Assembly: GCA_964412235.1 (NCBI GenBank)
Contig: CAYPNT010000003.1
Location: 42,205-106,204, forward strand
Direction: 5' to 3'
DNA: 64,000 bases
Source: JAYZQT01 sp964412235
GTDB lineage: Bacteria; Pseudomonadota; Alphaproteobacteria; MPNO01; UBA830
Shown here: one piece after another, positions 25,218 through 34,572 of the stretch
How the letters are laid out: each line of letters starts with the position of its first letter
Numbering within the stretch: the first letter of the stretch is position 1
Program-made: the position numbers and the translations under genes
Notes under the pieces: generated by a model
Seen by the model: only the letters and a program-made list of their open reading frames with translations
Told to the model about the DNA's origin: nothing
The model's database searches: none

Positions 25218-26090
25218 CTAAGAGTAATTGTTTTCAAATTCAATGATATCTTTGAAACCCATTAGGTCATTAAATTCCCCAAATGAAAAAAGTTCCACCC
25301 CGCTCTCTTCCGCAACCCCAGTCTCCTTCAGCGCCCCATATACGGTATCAAGTGCATTGCAGCTGGCTAAAAAACCCGCCGCTGGAAAGATTGCAATACG
25401 ATAGCCCAATTTAGAAAGTTTTTCGGGGGAAACAATGGGCGTAGCCCCGCCGTTTACCATATTCGCTAACAAGGGAACATCGTCACCAAAATGGCTACCA
25501 ATTTCTCTCATTTCGTCGACATCTGAAGGTGCTTCATAGAATAAAATATCGGCCCCAGCTTTCACATACAATTCTGATCTACGCATAGCTTCATCACGAC
25601 CCACCGCCTTTCGGGCATCTGTTCGGGCAATTATAAGCGTCTCATCGGACAAACGACTATCAAGAGCCACTTTGATCTTGGTAACCATCTCTTCAGCGTC
25701 AACAAGTGTATGTCCCGATAAATGGCCACATTTCTTTGGAAACCCTTGGTCCTCAATTTGTACAGCAGACACGCCGGCTGCCTCATAGCCTCGCACTGTT
25801 TCCCGCACATTTACAGGGCCTCCGTAACCAGTATCGGCATCGGCAATAAGCGGTGTTTTTGTACCATTGGCTATACACCCAGCCCGTGAAACCATATCGG
25901 TATAGGTGGCAATTCCAGCATCGGGCAAACCTAAATGGGAGGCAACAGTACCAGACCCGGTCATGTATAAAGCGTGGAAACCCGCACGATCAGCTAGTTT
26001 TGCGGATAACATGTCATACACACCAGGAGCAACAACAAATGAAGTATCCTCACGTAGTATTTTAGCTAGTTTAGTTGACTTCGATTGCAT
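25218..26090 (-). CDS. Isocitrate lyase/PEP mutase superfamily protein (methylisocitrate lyase-like)
   Basis: 290 aa TIM-barrel protein. The Mg2+ and substrate motifs are DADTGYGG, VQIEDQGFPKKCGH (the KKCGH loop carries the lyase catalytic cysteine) and IIARTDAR. The KKCGH signature separates it from true PEP mutases and fits 2-methylisocitrate lyase-type or related C-C lyases. It lies 66 bp after the amidase at the end of the box operon. It may cleave a dicarboxylic or 2-hydroxy acid product of ring cleavage; prpC and prpD are not present to support a methylcitrate cycle. Confidence 0.9.
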   Translation of the reverse strand: MQSKSTKLAKILREDTSFVVAPGVYDMLSAKLADRAGFHALYMTGSGTVASHLGLPDAGIATYTDMVSRAGCIANGTKTPLIADADTGYGGPVNVRETVRGYEAAGVSAVQIEDQGFPKKCGHLSGHTLVDAEEMVTKIKVALDSRLSDETLIIARTDARKAVGRDEAMRRSELYVKAGADILFYEAPSDVDEMREIGSHFGDDVPLLANMVNGGATPIVSPEKLSKLGYRIAIFPAAGFLASCNALDTVYGALKETGVAEESGVELFSFGEFNDLMGFKDIIEFENNYS

Positions 26091-26156
26091 AATATCAATT
26101 CCCCCACTTCATTTCGAAAATATAATGTGCGACCGAACGCGCACAAATACGATCCG

Positions 26157-27452
26157 CTAGGTGTCTTTAAGAATCCTAAAAATTCTAGATGCTTGGGCAA
26201 TCAGCATGGGGTCATCACCTTTTTTTGCCGCAAGTTGTACCCCGACGGGCATGTCATTTGGCCCATTTGCCACTGGCAGCGTGATCGTAGGCCCGTGCAT
26301 CAACGTCCACAAGCGGTTGAACGATGAAACTGTAACGCTCTGCAAATCGGCTGGTGCTTCGCCCACAGTTGAAGGTGTCAAAAGTATCGGGCAATGATCG
26401 TATAAATTTCCAAGAGCACTCCTGGCATCATTGGCAGCTACCAAGGCTGTTTGGTATTGTTCTTCAGTCCAATTCGAGTTCCCAGTTTCCTGCATCCAAG
26501 TATTCATCTTGTCCATGTGATTGCGAAACTCGTCCAATAACGCGTGTTTGCCCTCAAAGTTAGAGATCACGCGAAATGACTCTTCGATACCTTCAAACTC
26601 ACTTGGCAAACTTACATCCAGCACTTCGTAACCAGCTCCCGAAAGCTTTGACGCAGCGTTTTCTATTGCAATTTGGGCGCAACTTTCTGCCTCCGACCAC
26701 ATTGGTGTTCGGCAAACGCCTATTTTCACCAACGGTGGTTCAGTAGATATGTGCGTTCCGGATAGGGCGGTGTACACGAGCCCAATATCGTCAACCGAGC
26801 GAGCGAAATAACCTAACGTATCGAGAGTTTTCTTCAGGGCGGCTATGCCCTGACGATCCAGACCGTCAAGGCTCGCCTTATATCCGACAACACCGCAAAA
26901 GGCCGCCGGCAAAATCACTGAACCACCCGTCTGTGTGCCGTTTGCAAGTGGCACCATGAAGTCTGCAACTGCTGCCGCGGAACCACTTGAGGAGACACCC
27001 GGTGTCCTATCGATGTCGTGAGGGTTACGGACGCCCACGGGCAGCGGACTTGCGAATTGCGTCGTTGTGGTCTTTCCAAGGATCACGGCGCCCGCGGCCC
27101 TTAACCCAGCCACACACGCGGAGTCCCTCTTTGGTTGATACCCCCTATAAATTTCAGAGCCGTATTCAGTGGGCATATCGCAGGTGTCCAGGACATCCTT
27201 AACGCCTACGGGAACTCCATGTAGAGGCCCAATTATACCGTCCGAGGCATCACATACCCGCGCCTGGGCCATTGCCTTTTCCTGATCCACGTAAGCCCAA
27301 GCTTTTAATGTTTGGTCATGCTCCGCGATTCTTGACAAACAATCGGACACAACGTCTTGCGAACTTAACTGTTTAGATGCCAATTTAGCGGCAATATCTG
27401 TGGCTTGTAGCGCTGCAAAGTTTGAAGGAACTACCGATGCGGGGGACGTCAT
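26157..27452 (-). CDS. Amidase signature family hydrolase
   Basis: 431 aa. The Ser-cisSer-Lys triad is visible: Lys in PVGVKDVLDT, the Gly/Ser-rich loop GVSSSGSAAAVADF, and the nucleophile serine in NGTQTGGSVILPAAF. The family hydrolyses amides to acids and ammonia. It sits in the box operon directly after benzoate-CoA ligase (60 bp), suggesting that an aryl amide such as a benzamide-like compound is hydrolysed to the acid that the ligase then activates. GatA is excluded by the lack of gatC/gatB neighbours and by length. Confidence 0.93.
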   Translation of the reverse strand: MTSPASVVPSNFAALQATDIAAKLASKQLSSQDVVSDCLSRIAEHDQTLKAWAYVDQEKAMAQARVCDASDGIIGPLHGVPVGVKDVLDTCDMPTEYGSEIYRGYQPKRDSACVAGLRAAGAVILGKTTTTQFASPLPVGVRNPHDIDRTPGVSSSGSAAAVADFMVPLANGTQTGGSVILPAAFCGVVGYKASLDGLDRQGIAALKKTLDTLGYFARSVDDIGLVYTALSGTHISTEPPLVKIGVCRTPMWSEAESCAQIAIENAASKLSGAGYEVLDVSLPSEFEGIEESFRVISNFEGKHALLDEFRNHMDKMNTWMQETGNSNWTEEQYQTALVAANDARSALGNLYDHCPILLTPSTVGEAPADLQSVTVSSFNRLWTLMHGPTITLPVANGPNDMPVGVQLAAKKGDDPMLIAQASRIFRILKDT

Positions 27453-27512
27453 TGCAATCTCAAATTAGTTGTTGATAGGAATGCACCTAAAATTTTATGC
27501 GGATGATAATCG

Positions 27513-29099
27513 TTAGTCGTCCGATTGGCGAAGCTTAAAACGCTGAATTTTACCGGTGGCCGTTTTAGGGAGTTCCTCTACAAAGTGAAACCAGCGGGGA
27601 TATTTATAACGCGCTAACCCGTCCTTGCAGTGATCCAGGAGTTCATTAGCCAGTTCCTCGCTTGCGTTTCTATAGTCTTTAAGAATTATGTGAGCCTCAG
27701 GCTTCACCAGACCGTCATCGTCTTCCCGACCGACCACGCCGGCTTCTAGGACCTTAGGGTGTTCAATTAACCGAGATTCAATCTCTATAGGAGAACACCA
27801 AATTCCGCCAACCTTAATCATATCATCGGATCGACCGTTATAAACATAATACCCTTCGTCATCTTGGGAATACGTGTCACCCGTATTTAACCAGTCGTCA
27901 CCCAGCATCGTTTGTTCCGTGCGATCGGGCTGGTTCCAGTAATAGGCGGCCATAGACTGGCCTTGGACCCAAAGCCGACCAACTTCCCCCTGTAAAACAT
28001 CATTACCGTCGTCATTCACGATTCGCGCTTTATATCCTGGTAAGACCTTGCCGCTAGTCCCGGGCTTCGCGTCTTTTGGAGTATTAGAAATAAAAATATG
28101 GGTACCTTCCGTGGACCCGATGCCGTCGATAAGCGGGTGTCCCACCCGCTGTTTCCAGCGATGGAAAATAGGCGCGGGTAGGGATTCTCCTGCTGAAACG
28201 GAAATTCTAATACTTGACAAATCAGGGTTCTCACTCTCCAACGCACGGCACTGTGCCGCATATAGCGTTGGTACGCCAAAGTAGATAGTGGGTTTAAATT
28301 TCTCAATAATACGGAAAGTCATCTCCGGTGTAGGACGTTCTTCAGACAACACGCTGCACGCTCCATAGTTGAGGGGAAAGTTCATTGAATTCCCCAAGCC
28401 GTATGCAAAAAACAGTTTTGCGGCGGAGAACATGACATCGTCCTCCCGAATACCAAGGACAGGCTCTGAATAAAGCACGCTATTAACCAATAGATCACGC
28501 TGTCGATGGACAGTACCTTTTGGTCGTCCCGTCGAACCAGACGAGTAAAGCCAAAAACAATCAGCCAATGCGGAAGATGGGTAGGGAGTGAGCTGAGGGG
28601 AAGCAGTCGCCAACATACTTTTGATACCCTCGTCACCTTCTGCCAAAGCAACAAACGGCGGCTTTCTGGTAACAGCGTCAAGGGCAGGACAAATTTCGCT
28701 TGAAAACTCTGGAGAGTAGATTAATGCGGCACAATCCGAATCCTCTATCATGTATTGATAGTCTTTCGCGCGTAACAACGTATTGATCGGCACCGGAACT
28801 ATTCCGGCTTTGATCGCCCCATAAAACAAGTAAACAAACTCAGGACAGTCCTTTACGATCATCAACATCCTGCCCATTGGAGCAACACCAGCCTCCAGAA
28901 GGGCGTTGCCACACCGATTAACACGGTCTGACAACTGCGCGTACGTAACTGTTTCGTACTCTGTAATGTATGCTAACCGACTACCGCGACCCTCGGTCAA
29001 GTGACGGTCAATCATATGGATCGCTACATTAAAGGATTCCGAAAACGTGAAAAGCGGTACACCGCTGGATCTGTCGATATGAACCGCATTAGGCTCCAT
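27513..29099 (-). CDS. Benzoate-CoA ligase family protein
   Basis: 528 aa, starting at an ATG preceded by GGGGAG. ANL motifs are YSSGSTGRPKGTVHRQRD, WLNTGDTYSQDDEGYYVYNGRSDDMIKVGG and the terminal PKTATGKIQRF. The stretch KLFFAYGLGNSMNFPLNYGA is characteristic of benzoate/4-hydroxybenzoate-CoA ligases (bclA, hbaA type), distinct from the two other ligases in the window. It forms benzoyl-CoA or a substituted analogue from the acid, ATP and CoA. Location 100 bp after boxB agrees with supplying the epoxidase. Ring substituent preference is not predicted. Confidence 0.92.
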   Translation of the reverse strand: MEPNAVHIDRSSGVPLFTFSESFNVAIHMIDRHLTEGRGSRLAYITEYETVTYAQLSDRVNRCGNALLEAGVAPMGRMLMIVKDCPEFVYLFYGAIKAGIVPVPINTLLRAKDYQYMIEDSDCAALIYSPEFSSEICPALDAVTRKPPFVALAEGDEGIKSMLATASPQLTPYPSSALADCFWLYSSGSTGRPKGTVHRQRDLLVNSVLYSEPVLGIREDDVMFSAAKLFFAYGLGNSMNFPLNYGACSVLSEERPTPEMTFRIIEKFKPTIYFGVPTLYAAQCRALESENPDLSSIRISVSAGESLPAPIFHRWKQRVGHPLIDGIGSTEGTHIFISNTPKDAKPGTSGKVLPGYKARIVNDDGNDVLQGEVGRLWVQGQSMAAYYWNQPDRTEQTMLGDDWLNTGDTYSQDDEGYYVYNGRSDDMIKVGGIWCSPIEIESRLIEHPKVLEAGVVGREDDDGLVKPEAHIILKDYRNASEELANELLDHCKDGLARYKYPRWFHFVEELPKTATGKIQRFKLRQSDD

Positions 29100-29199
29100 T
29101 GGTCACTCCCCAAAATTACTGGGCCTTTTGGCAACTATTGGATCTTTTAACGTTGTATATGCTTGTATGGAAGTGTGTCGCTGACGATCCCATATTCGT

Positions 29200-30627
29200 T
29201 TAATTAAACTTCACATATTCATAATTAAATGGGTTTCCATGAATGCCTCGGGTGGGTGGGGCAATCCAACCGGCAATCTTTCCCATCTCGTAGCAAGGTT
29301 TCATCAGACTTCGAACGAAGTCATGATCACTATCGTTTGGAAGCCAATTCCGCAAATCTCTTGTCCATTCACTGTCAGATACTACTTTTCCAGATGGTGA
29401 GATTTTCGTATCAGAAAAGTTTCCAATAGCACGATGAAAACCTCGGTGGGGTAGTTCAAAACGGAAGTCGTACCCATGCCTTTCAATGACTTTATTCCAG
29501 CGATTCAATCCACGCTGACAATCATCAATATAATCCTGACGCAACTTTTCGTTGACTGATATCAACGCAGGGTGTTGTTCTTCAACAATTTTACCATTTT
29601 GAACCATCAAGACCGGATAGGTGTAATTGGTCAGACGATGATCATCATCAATTTTTTCTTCGTGAAAACGGCCTTTTAGTCCCTGCGTGTAGTAGTTCGC
29701 CGCATTTGTCGACAATTCCTGGCCAAACAAATCAAGCGATATTGAATAGTGAAAATTGATCCACTTCTGCATGGTATTTAGATCAATTGCACCTGCCTGC
29801 CTAACGCGTTCCAAATCGTCGGTACCAATCTCGCCCATTACCTCACATGTTCTTTTTACAATCCTCATCACACCGGACTCACCCACAAACATGTGGTGGG
29901 CCTCTTCAGTAAGCATAAATTGACAGGTGCGCGCCAAGGGGTCGAAGGCACCCTCTGCGAGAGAAGCCAACTGGTATTTGCCGTCACGGTCCGTAAAAAA
30001 TGCAAACATGAACATCGATAGCCATTCTGGGGTGGGTTCATTAAAAGCCCCAAGAATGCGTGGTTTGTCGTCATCACCCGAGTGTCTCTCGAGCATCATT
30101 TCAGCTTCCTCCCGACCATCTCTTCCGAAATGCGCGTGCAAAAGATAAACCATAGCCCAGAGATGACGTCCCTCTTCCACATTAATTTGAAAGAGGTTGC
30201 GGAGATCATACATAGAGGGTGCAGTTTGCCCGAGCAGTCGCTGCTGTTCCACAGACGCCGGCTCAGTATCGCCCTGGGTGACAATTAAACGACGCAGGGT
30301 AGAACGATACTCTCCCGGCACATCTTGCCACACAGGCTCACCCTTATGATCACCAAATCCAATTTTCCGGCCGGGAATAGGCTCGTTTAAAAAAATACCC
30401 CAACGGTATTCTGGCATCTTCACGTAATCGAAGTGTGCCCACCCATCAGCGCTGACATCGATGGCCGTTCTAAGGTATACATCGTATCCTTGCGTGCCCT
30501 CGGGCCCAAGCTCATCCCACCAGCTCAAGTAATTTGGCAGCCACGATTCAAGCGCTCTCTGCAAACGTCTATTGTCACTTAGATCGACGTTGTTGGGAAT
30601 GCGCTCATTATAGTTAATGGATGACAT
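29200..30627 (-). CDS. boxB: Benzoyl-CoA 2,3-epoxidase subunit BoxB
   Basis: 475 aa, the expected length. The sequence follows BoxB closely from SINYNERIPNNVDL to the end. The di-iron ligand helices are seen in VEEGRHLWAMVYLLHAHFG and MLTEEAHHMFVGESG. It inserts one oxygen atom into the ring of benzoyl-CoA to give the 2,3-epoxide, receiving electrons from BoxA. It is 38 bp after boxC. No boxA (ferredoxin-type reductase) is in the window, so electron supply must come from elsewhere in the genome or from another reductase. A GGGGAC site precedes the ATG at 30627. Confidence 0.96.
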   Translation of the reverse strand: MSSINYNERIPNNVDLSDNRRLQRALESWLPNYLSWWDELGPEGTQGYDVYLRTAIDVSADGWAHFDYVKMPEYRWGIFLNEPIPGRKIGFGDHKGEPVWQDVPGEYRSTLRRLIVTQGDTEPASVEQQRLLGQTAPSMYDLRNLFQINVEEGRHLWAMVYLLHAHFGRDGREEAEMMLERHSGDDDKPRILGAFNEPTPEWLSMFMFAFFTDRDGKYQLASLAEGAFDPLARTCQFMLTEEAHHMFVGESGVMRIVKRTCEVMGEIGTDDLERVRQAGAIDLNTMQKWINFHYSISLDLFGQELSTNAANYYTQGLKGRFHEEKIDDDHRLTNYTYPVLMVQNGKIVEEQHPALISVNEKLRQDYIDDCQRGLNRWNKVIERHGYDFRFELPHRGFHRAIGNFSDTKISPSGKVVSDSEWTRDLRNWLPNDSDHDFVRSLMKPCYEMGKIAGWIAPPTRGIHGNPFNYEYVKFN

Positions 30628-30665
30628 TAATTAGTCCCCTATTGAATAATCGTTTACGCCAAATC

Positions 30666-32357
30666 TCAAACACGTTGTTTATTATATGTAGCCTTCTGGC
30701 CAGAGCCATAAACGCGAAGCGCGCCTGCCTCCCCAACTGCATTTGGTCGCTGAAAGATCCAGTTCTGCCATGCTGACAACCGACCAAAAATCTTGGTCTC
30801 CAGTGTCTCTGGGCCCGCAAAACGGAGACTTGCCTCCATACCAGTAAGTGCATCTGGCGAGAAGCTTGCGCGCTCCTCTATTGCAATACGCACCTCGTCT
30901 TCCCAGTCGATATCGTCGGGAGAAAATGTCACGAGCCCTAACTCTTCTGCATCCAAGGCACCAAGTTTAGTGCCAATTTCGGTTTTCGTTTTATCGACCA
31001 ACGATTGATCTTTTAAAAACCGATGTTCGAGCCGCGTAAGTCCATTCGGCATTACCAATGGTCCAAAATTCATTTCCGTAAGGACTACCTCTGCCGCTGC
31101 AATATTCGAATTTTCAAAAGTACCGTCCAGCATAAAGGATCTATCAGCCGCAAATACAAGTTCCAGCAGTGTCCCAACAAAGCAACTTCCAGGCTCGACA
31201 AGAGTGATTATTGAACGCGAGGAAACATCAATACGCTTGAACGTCCTTTTCATGAACAAAACAATTTCGCGCGCTAGCCAGTGGTCCAAATTATCGAGTA
31301 GCGGCTTCTCGGCGGCTCTCACGAGGTCAGGGTCGCCCTCGGTCTTAAACACCCACGTCCCTATGTCCTCTTCATTTACTCGAAGCTCTAAAATAGCGTC
31401 TTCGAGGTCTCGGGTCATGGCCAAGGGCCAATACCCCGAGCCTTCGTCTTCAATGCCCACAACATCCAAAGGTGGCGGTGTATTGGGGGCAGATATCGTA
31501 ATCGTTGCCAAGGAGAGATCACGTTGGAGATCTATAGAAAGAGTGTCATAGATAATCCGATCTTTCTCGATGCTTCTTTTTAAGGGTGTCAACTCAATAC
31601 CTTTTCCTTGGAAAGGTCTGTCGGTGTCGGCTGCAAATTCAGATGCCCGCGACGATACCGTTTGGTCAAACTTTGAGCGCGGAATAACCTCATCGACCAG
31701 ACCCCAATCCGTCGCCCTTTTTCCTCGGATACCTTCCGAAGTGGTACAAAAGAAATCCGCGCGATCGTGACGTACTTTTCTCTTATCCACTAACCTTGTT
31801 AACCCGCCTGTACCGGGCAATACGGCGAGCAACGGCAGTTCAGGCAAGGAAACGGTTGAAGAACCGTCATCAATTAACATTATGTGTTCGCAGGCCAATG
31901 CAAGCTCATATCCGCCTCCCGCGCATGCGCCATTTATAGCAGCCAGAAAGCGAATACCCGAAAAATCTGCGGCATCTTCAATGCCGTTTCGTGTTTCATT
32001 TGTGAACTTACAGAAATTCACTTTATGCGCATGGCTCGATTGCGAAAGCATTTTTATATTCGCACCCGCGCAGAATATTCGTGGTTTATCAGAGGTTAAA
32101 ATCACTGCACCTACGCCCGGATGTTCGAATCTAATACGTTGAAGCGCATCATATAGTTCGATATCAACACCGAGATCATACGAGTTGAGTTTTAGTTCAT
32201 AACCCGAAAATAGTGTTGCACTTTCTTCTACATCAAGCGCAAGCCGAGCCACTTTCCCGTCTACCGATAGTTTCCAATGTTTGTATTCCTGTGGATTAGT
32301 ACGAAAGTCGACACGCTGGTCTTCGGACGCGTTTCTGGTAGTAGATTTTGGCCCCAT
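30666..32357 (-). CDS. boxC: 2,3-epoxybenzoyl-CoA dihydrolase BoxC
   Basis: 563 aa from the ATG at 32357, chosen because GGAGG precedes it by four bases (an in-frame ATG 24 bp upstream has none). Two crotonase-like halves are present; the first has KPRIFCAGANIKMLSQSSH, INGACAGGGYELALACEHIMLID and LPLLAVLPGTGGLTRLVDKR. The length (about twice an ordinary hydratase) and immediate coupling to boxB identify it. It opens and hydrolyses epoxybenzoyl-CoA to 3,4-dehydroadipyl-CoA semialdehyde and formate; the formate could feed the fds enzyme encoded at 46-51 kb. It is the first gene of the operon. Confidence 0.95.
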   Translation of the reverse strand: MGPKSTTRNASEDQRVDFRTNPQEYKHWKLSVDGKVARLALDVEESATLFSGYELKLNSYDLGVDIELYDALQRIRFEHPGVGAVILTSDKPRIFCAGANIKMLSQSSHAHKVNFCKFTNETRNGIEDAADFSGIRFLAAINGACAGGGYELALACEHIMLIDDGSSTVSLPELPLLAVLPGTGGLTRLVDKRKVRHDRADFFCTTSEGIRGKRATDWGLVDEVIPRSKFDQTVSSRASEFAADTDRPFQGKGIELTPLKRSIEKDRIIYDTLSIDLQRDLSLATITISAPNTPPPLDVVGIEDEGSGYWPLAMTRDLEDAILELRVNEEDIGTWVFKTEGDPDLVRAAEKPLLDNLDHWLAREIVLFMKRTFKRIDVSSRSIITLVEPGSCFVGTLLELVFAADRSFMLDGTFENSNIAAAEVVLTEMNFGPLVMPNGLTRLEHRFLKDQSLVDKTKTEIGTKLGALDAEELGLVTFSPDDIDWEDEVRIAIEERASFSPDALTGMEASLRFAGPETLETKIFGRLSAWQNWIFQRPNAVGEAGALRVYGSGQKATYNKQRV

Positions 32358-32419
32358 GATACCTCCGATTGTAACGGCCACGGAATACTCAGTTAGAGAG
32401 CATTTTGGATGTTAAATAA

Positions 32420-32443
32420 TACTGACTATTTGGATAGTATGTT
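32420..32443. promoter_or_regulatory. Imperfect dyad in the boxC upstream region
   Basis: ACTAT-TTGG-ATAGT (32425-32438) with further partial pairing outside, located about 65 bases upstream of boxC and 150 bases upstream of the divergent ligase. It is a possible operator for one or both; no regulator gene lies beside it. Confidence 0.25.
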
Positions 32444-32591
32444 ACTTTCCCTGAAAATTCAAGCCCCCTGAAAACATATTCCGGAAACTTGCTCTTCAAA
32501 TCAGGTTACCGCCACTTTTTAATTTGCTAAGTTGCCTAATAAAAAAAACTAAACGAGAACTCAACGATCGCTGGGTGGAAAAAGACCCTGG

Positions 32592-34166
32592 ATGCGCGCA
32601 GGTGACGAGGAAATGGTGTCCGAGCAAAAGGAAAACAACAACGGCTTTTTCGGGTGGTTGAAACAGAACGCTAAGAACACCCCAGACAAGGTCGCAATTA
32701 GATCAATTGATCAAGAAAAAGAGATAACCCACGGCGAGCTATTCGCGATCGCAAACAGAATTGGACATTACTATAAGGCGAACAACATTGGGGGAAACGA
32801 CCGGGTTGCACTTCTCTCAAACAACTCGATAGAACACCTGATTGTCTACCTCTCTTCCCTCGCCTACGGTTGCACGATATGTACGGTACACATCGACATG
32901 AACGTCAGGCACTTTGACCAGATCCTGGAAGCTCTCAGCGCACGACTAACATTATATGAGGCCGGACACGCTGTTATAGAGGAAACTTTACAAGATAGAG
33001 ATGGGGAATGGATAGAATTAGGTGAATGGGCGTCTGGAAAGAGCACCGGGATATTCAAAGAGTTCTATAAATACAAAGAAATCGCTGGACACTGGCCAAA
33101 AACCAATAGGACCGACGACATATCTATTTTCTACACTTCCGGCACCTCTTCCAACCCGAAAGGCGTGGTTTGTTCATATTCCGAACTTTATGACAATACT
33201 GTACCGATAGCCAACGCTTTTGGTATCACCTCGGAAGATCGAATTCTGGATTTTCGATCAATGAACTGGATGTCAGCCCAGGTATTATCAGCAATCGGTA
33301 CCATCGCAAAGGGAGCCACGTTGTTGTTGGCGCGCAAGTTTTCTGCAGGTAACTTTTTTGATTGGATAAATGAAAACGGCGCCACTATTGCGGCGGGTAA
33401 CCCTACTATCATCAATATGCTTGTTATTAGAGAAGCCAACCGCGGACATAATGCTGGACCTAACTTACGTTTTATCACCTCGAGCTCTGCCCCACTCCTA
33501 GTGTCGGAATGGCAGCGATTCGAGGAGACTTTCGGGATAATTGTCTGCCAAGGGTACGGAGCCAGCGAAGTAGGTTGGATCAGTGGAAGCCACGAAGGGT
33601 CCCGAAAGATGGGATCCGTCGGTCGCCCAGTAGACTATCAGCAGGTCTGTGTAGTGGACAGTGATGGCAGGGCGCTCCCTAATGACGAGATTGGAGCAAT
33701 TCAACTTAACGGGAACCCAGCGGGCAAATATAGATACCTGAATGAAAATGGTGAAATTGTAATACATGCAGAGGGTTCAACACTTACGGGCGACCTTGGG
33801 TTTATAGACAAAGACGGATTTCTTTTCGTTACTGGGAGAGAAAAAGACCTTATTATTCGGGGTGGAATAAACATCTCCCCACTTGAAATTGACAACGTCG
33901 TCTTGCAGATCCCAGGTGTGGCAGAAGTGGCGACGGTAGGCGTCCCTGATGAGATATACGGTGAACAGGTTATTGTATACATCCAATCGATCGGCGGCCA
34001 AAATTTAAAGGTGTCCGACGTGGAGGTTCACTGCCGGCAGCATTTAGCCGATTTCAAAATGCCTAACGAAATAATCTTTCGAAGTGAACTTCCAAAAACG
34101 GAGCGCGGCAAAATGGATCGCAATTTCCTTGCCGCCGAATGGCAGATAACTCACAAGATGCCGTAA
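32592..34166 (+). CDS. Acyl-CoA synthetase (AMP-forming ligase)
   Basis: 524 aa from the first ATG. An ATG at 32613 or a GTG at 32616 may be the true start, since GAGGAA lies next to them. ANL motifs are FYTSGTSSNPKGVVC, LTGDLGFIDKDGFLFVTGREKDLIIRGG and PKTERGKMDRNFL. It is divergent from the box operon and convergent with RidA, its stop codon adjoining the RidA stop. It is not of the benzoate-ligase type and may activate another acid handled by the Rieske/UbiD operon. Confidence 0.92.
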   Translation: MRAGDEEMVSEQKENNNGFFGWLKQNAKNTPDKVAIRSIDQEKEITHGELFAIANRIGHYYKANNIGGNDRVALLSNNSIEHLIVYLSSLAYGCTICTVHIDMNVRHFDQILEALSARLTLYEAGHAVIEETLQDRDGEWIELGEWASGKSTGIFKEFYKYKEIAGHWPKTNRTDDISIFYTSGTSSNPKGVVCSYSELYDNTVPIANAFGITSEDRILDFRSMNWMSAQVLSAIGTIAKGATLLLARKFSAGNFFDWINENGATIAAGNPTIINMLVIREANRGHNAGPNLRFITSSSAPLLVSEWQRFEETFGIIVCQGYGASEVGWISGSHEGSRKMGSVGRPVDYQQVCVVDSDGRALPNDEIGAIQLNGNPAGKYRYLNENGEIVIHAEGSTLTGDLGFIDKDGFLFVTGREKDLIIRGGINISPLEIDNVVLQIPGVAEVATVGVPDEIYGEQVIVYIQSIGGQNLKVSDVEVHCRQHLADFKMPNEIIFRSELPKTERGKMDRNFLAAEWQITHKMP

Positions 34167-34550
34167 CTACGTGCCCGCCCCGAGAAACGCCATTGCTTCA
34201 ACCTCTACTAATGCACCGGGGTCAGCTAGCGCCGAAATGGCCACTAAAGTAGAACAAGGCATGCGTCCGGAGAAAAATTCACTTCTTGCTTTACCGAAGG
34301 CTGGTCGGTCCTCCATATTGGTCAGGTAGACGGTTAATTTAACGACGTCCTCTATCCGGCCCGCGTTCCCCTCCACCAAGGACCTAATCTTTTGAAAACA
34401 TTCGACAGATTGCTGATAGGCATCACCGGAGACGTCCCCAGCAATCATCCCAGATAAAAGAAGCTGGTTCCCAACCTTCAGACAGTTGCTGTAGATGTTG
34501 CCTGGTGGCTCAGGCACTCCCGGAACAGAAACCTTTGTAATTTTATCCAC
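34167..34550 (-). CDS. RidA/YjgF family protein with altered catalytic arginine
   Basis: 127 aa trimer-forming RidA-like fold: YSNCLKVGNQLLLSGMIAGD, IRSLVEGNAGRIEDVVKLTVYLTNMED and ALVEVEAMA. The arginine essential for imine/enamine deaminase activity (in an ARS-type motif of RidA) is here MPCSTLV, with Cys at the Arg position, so classical deaminase activity is doubtful. Relatives in catabolic operons act on 2-aminomuconate-like or other enamine intermediates. It ends the Rieske/UbiD minus-strand operon, 22 bp after the Rieske gene. Confidence 0.9.
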   Translation of the reverse strand: MDKITKVSVPGVPEPPGNIYSNCLKVGNQLLLSGMIAGDVSGDAYQQSVECFQKIRSLVEGNAGRIEDVVKLTVYLTNMEDRPAFGKARSEFFSGRMPCSTLVAISALADPGALVEVEAMAFLGAGT

Positions 34551-34572
34551 TGTTAATCTCCTTTTATGAAAC

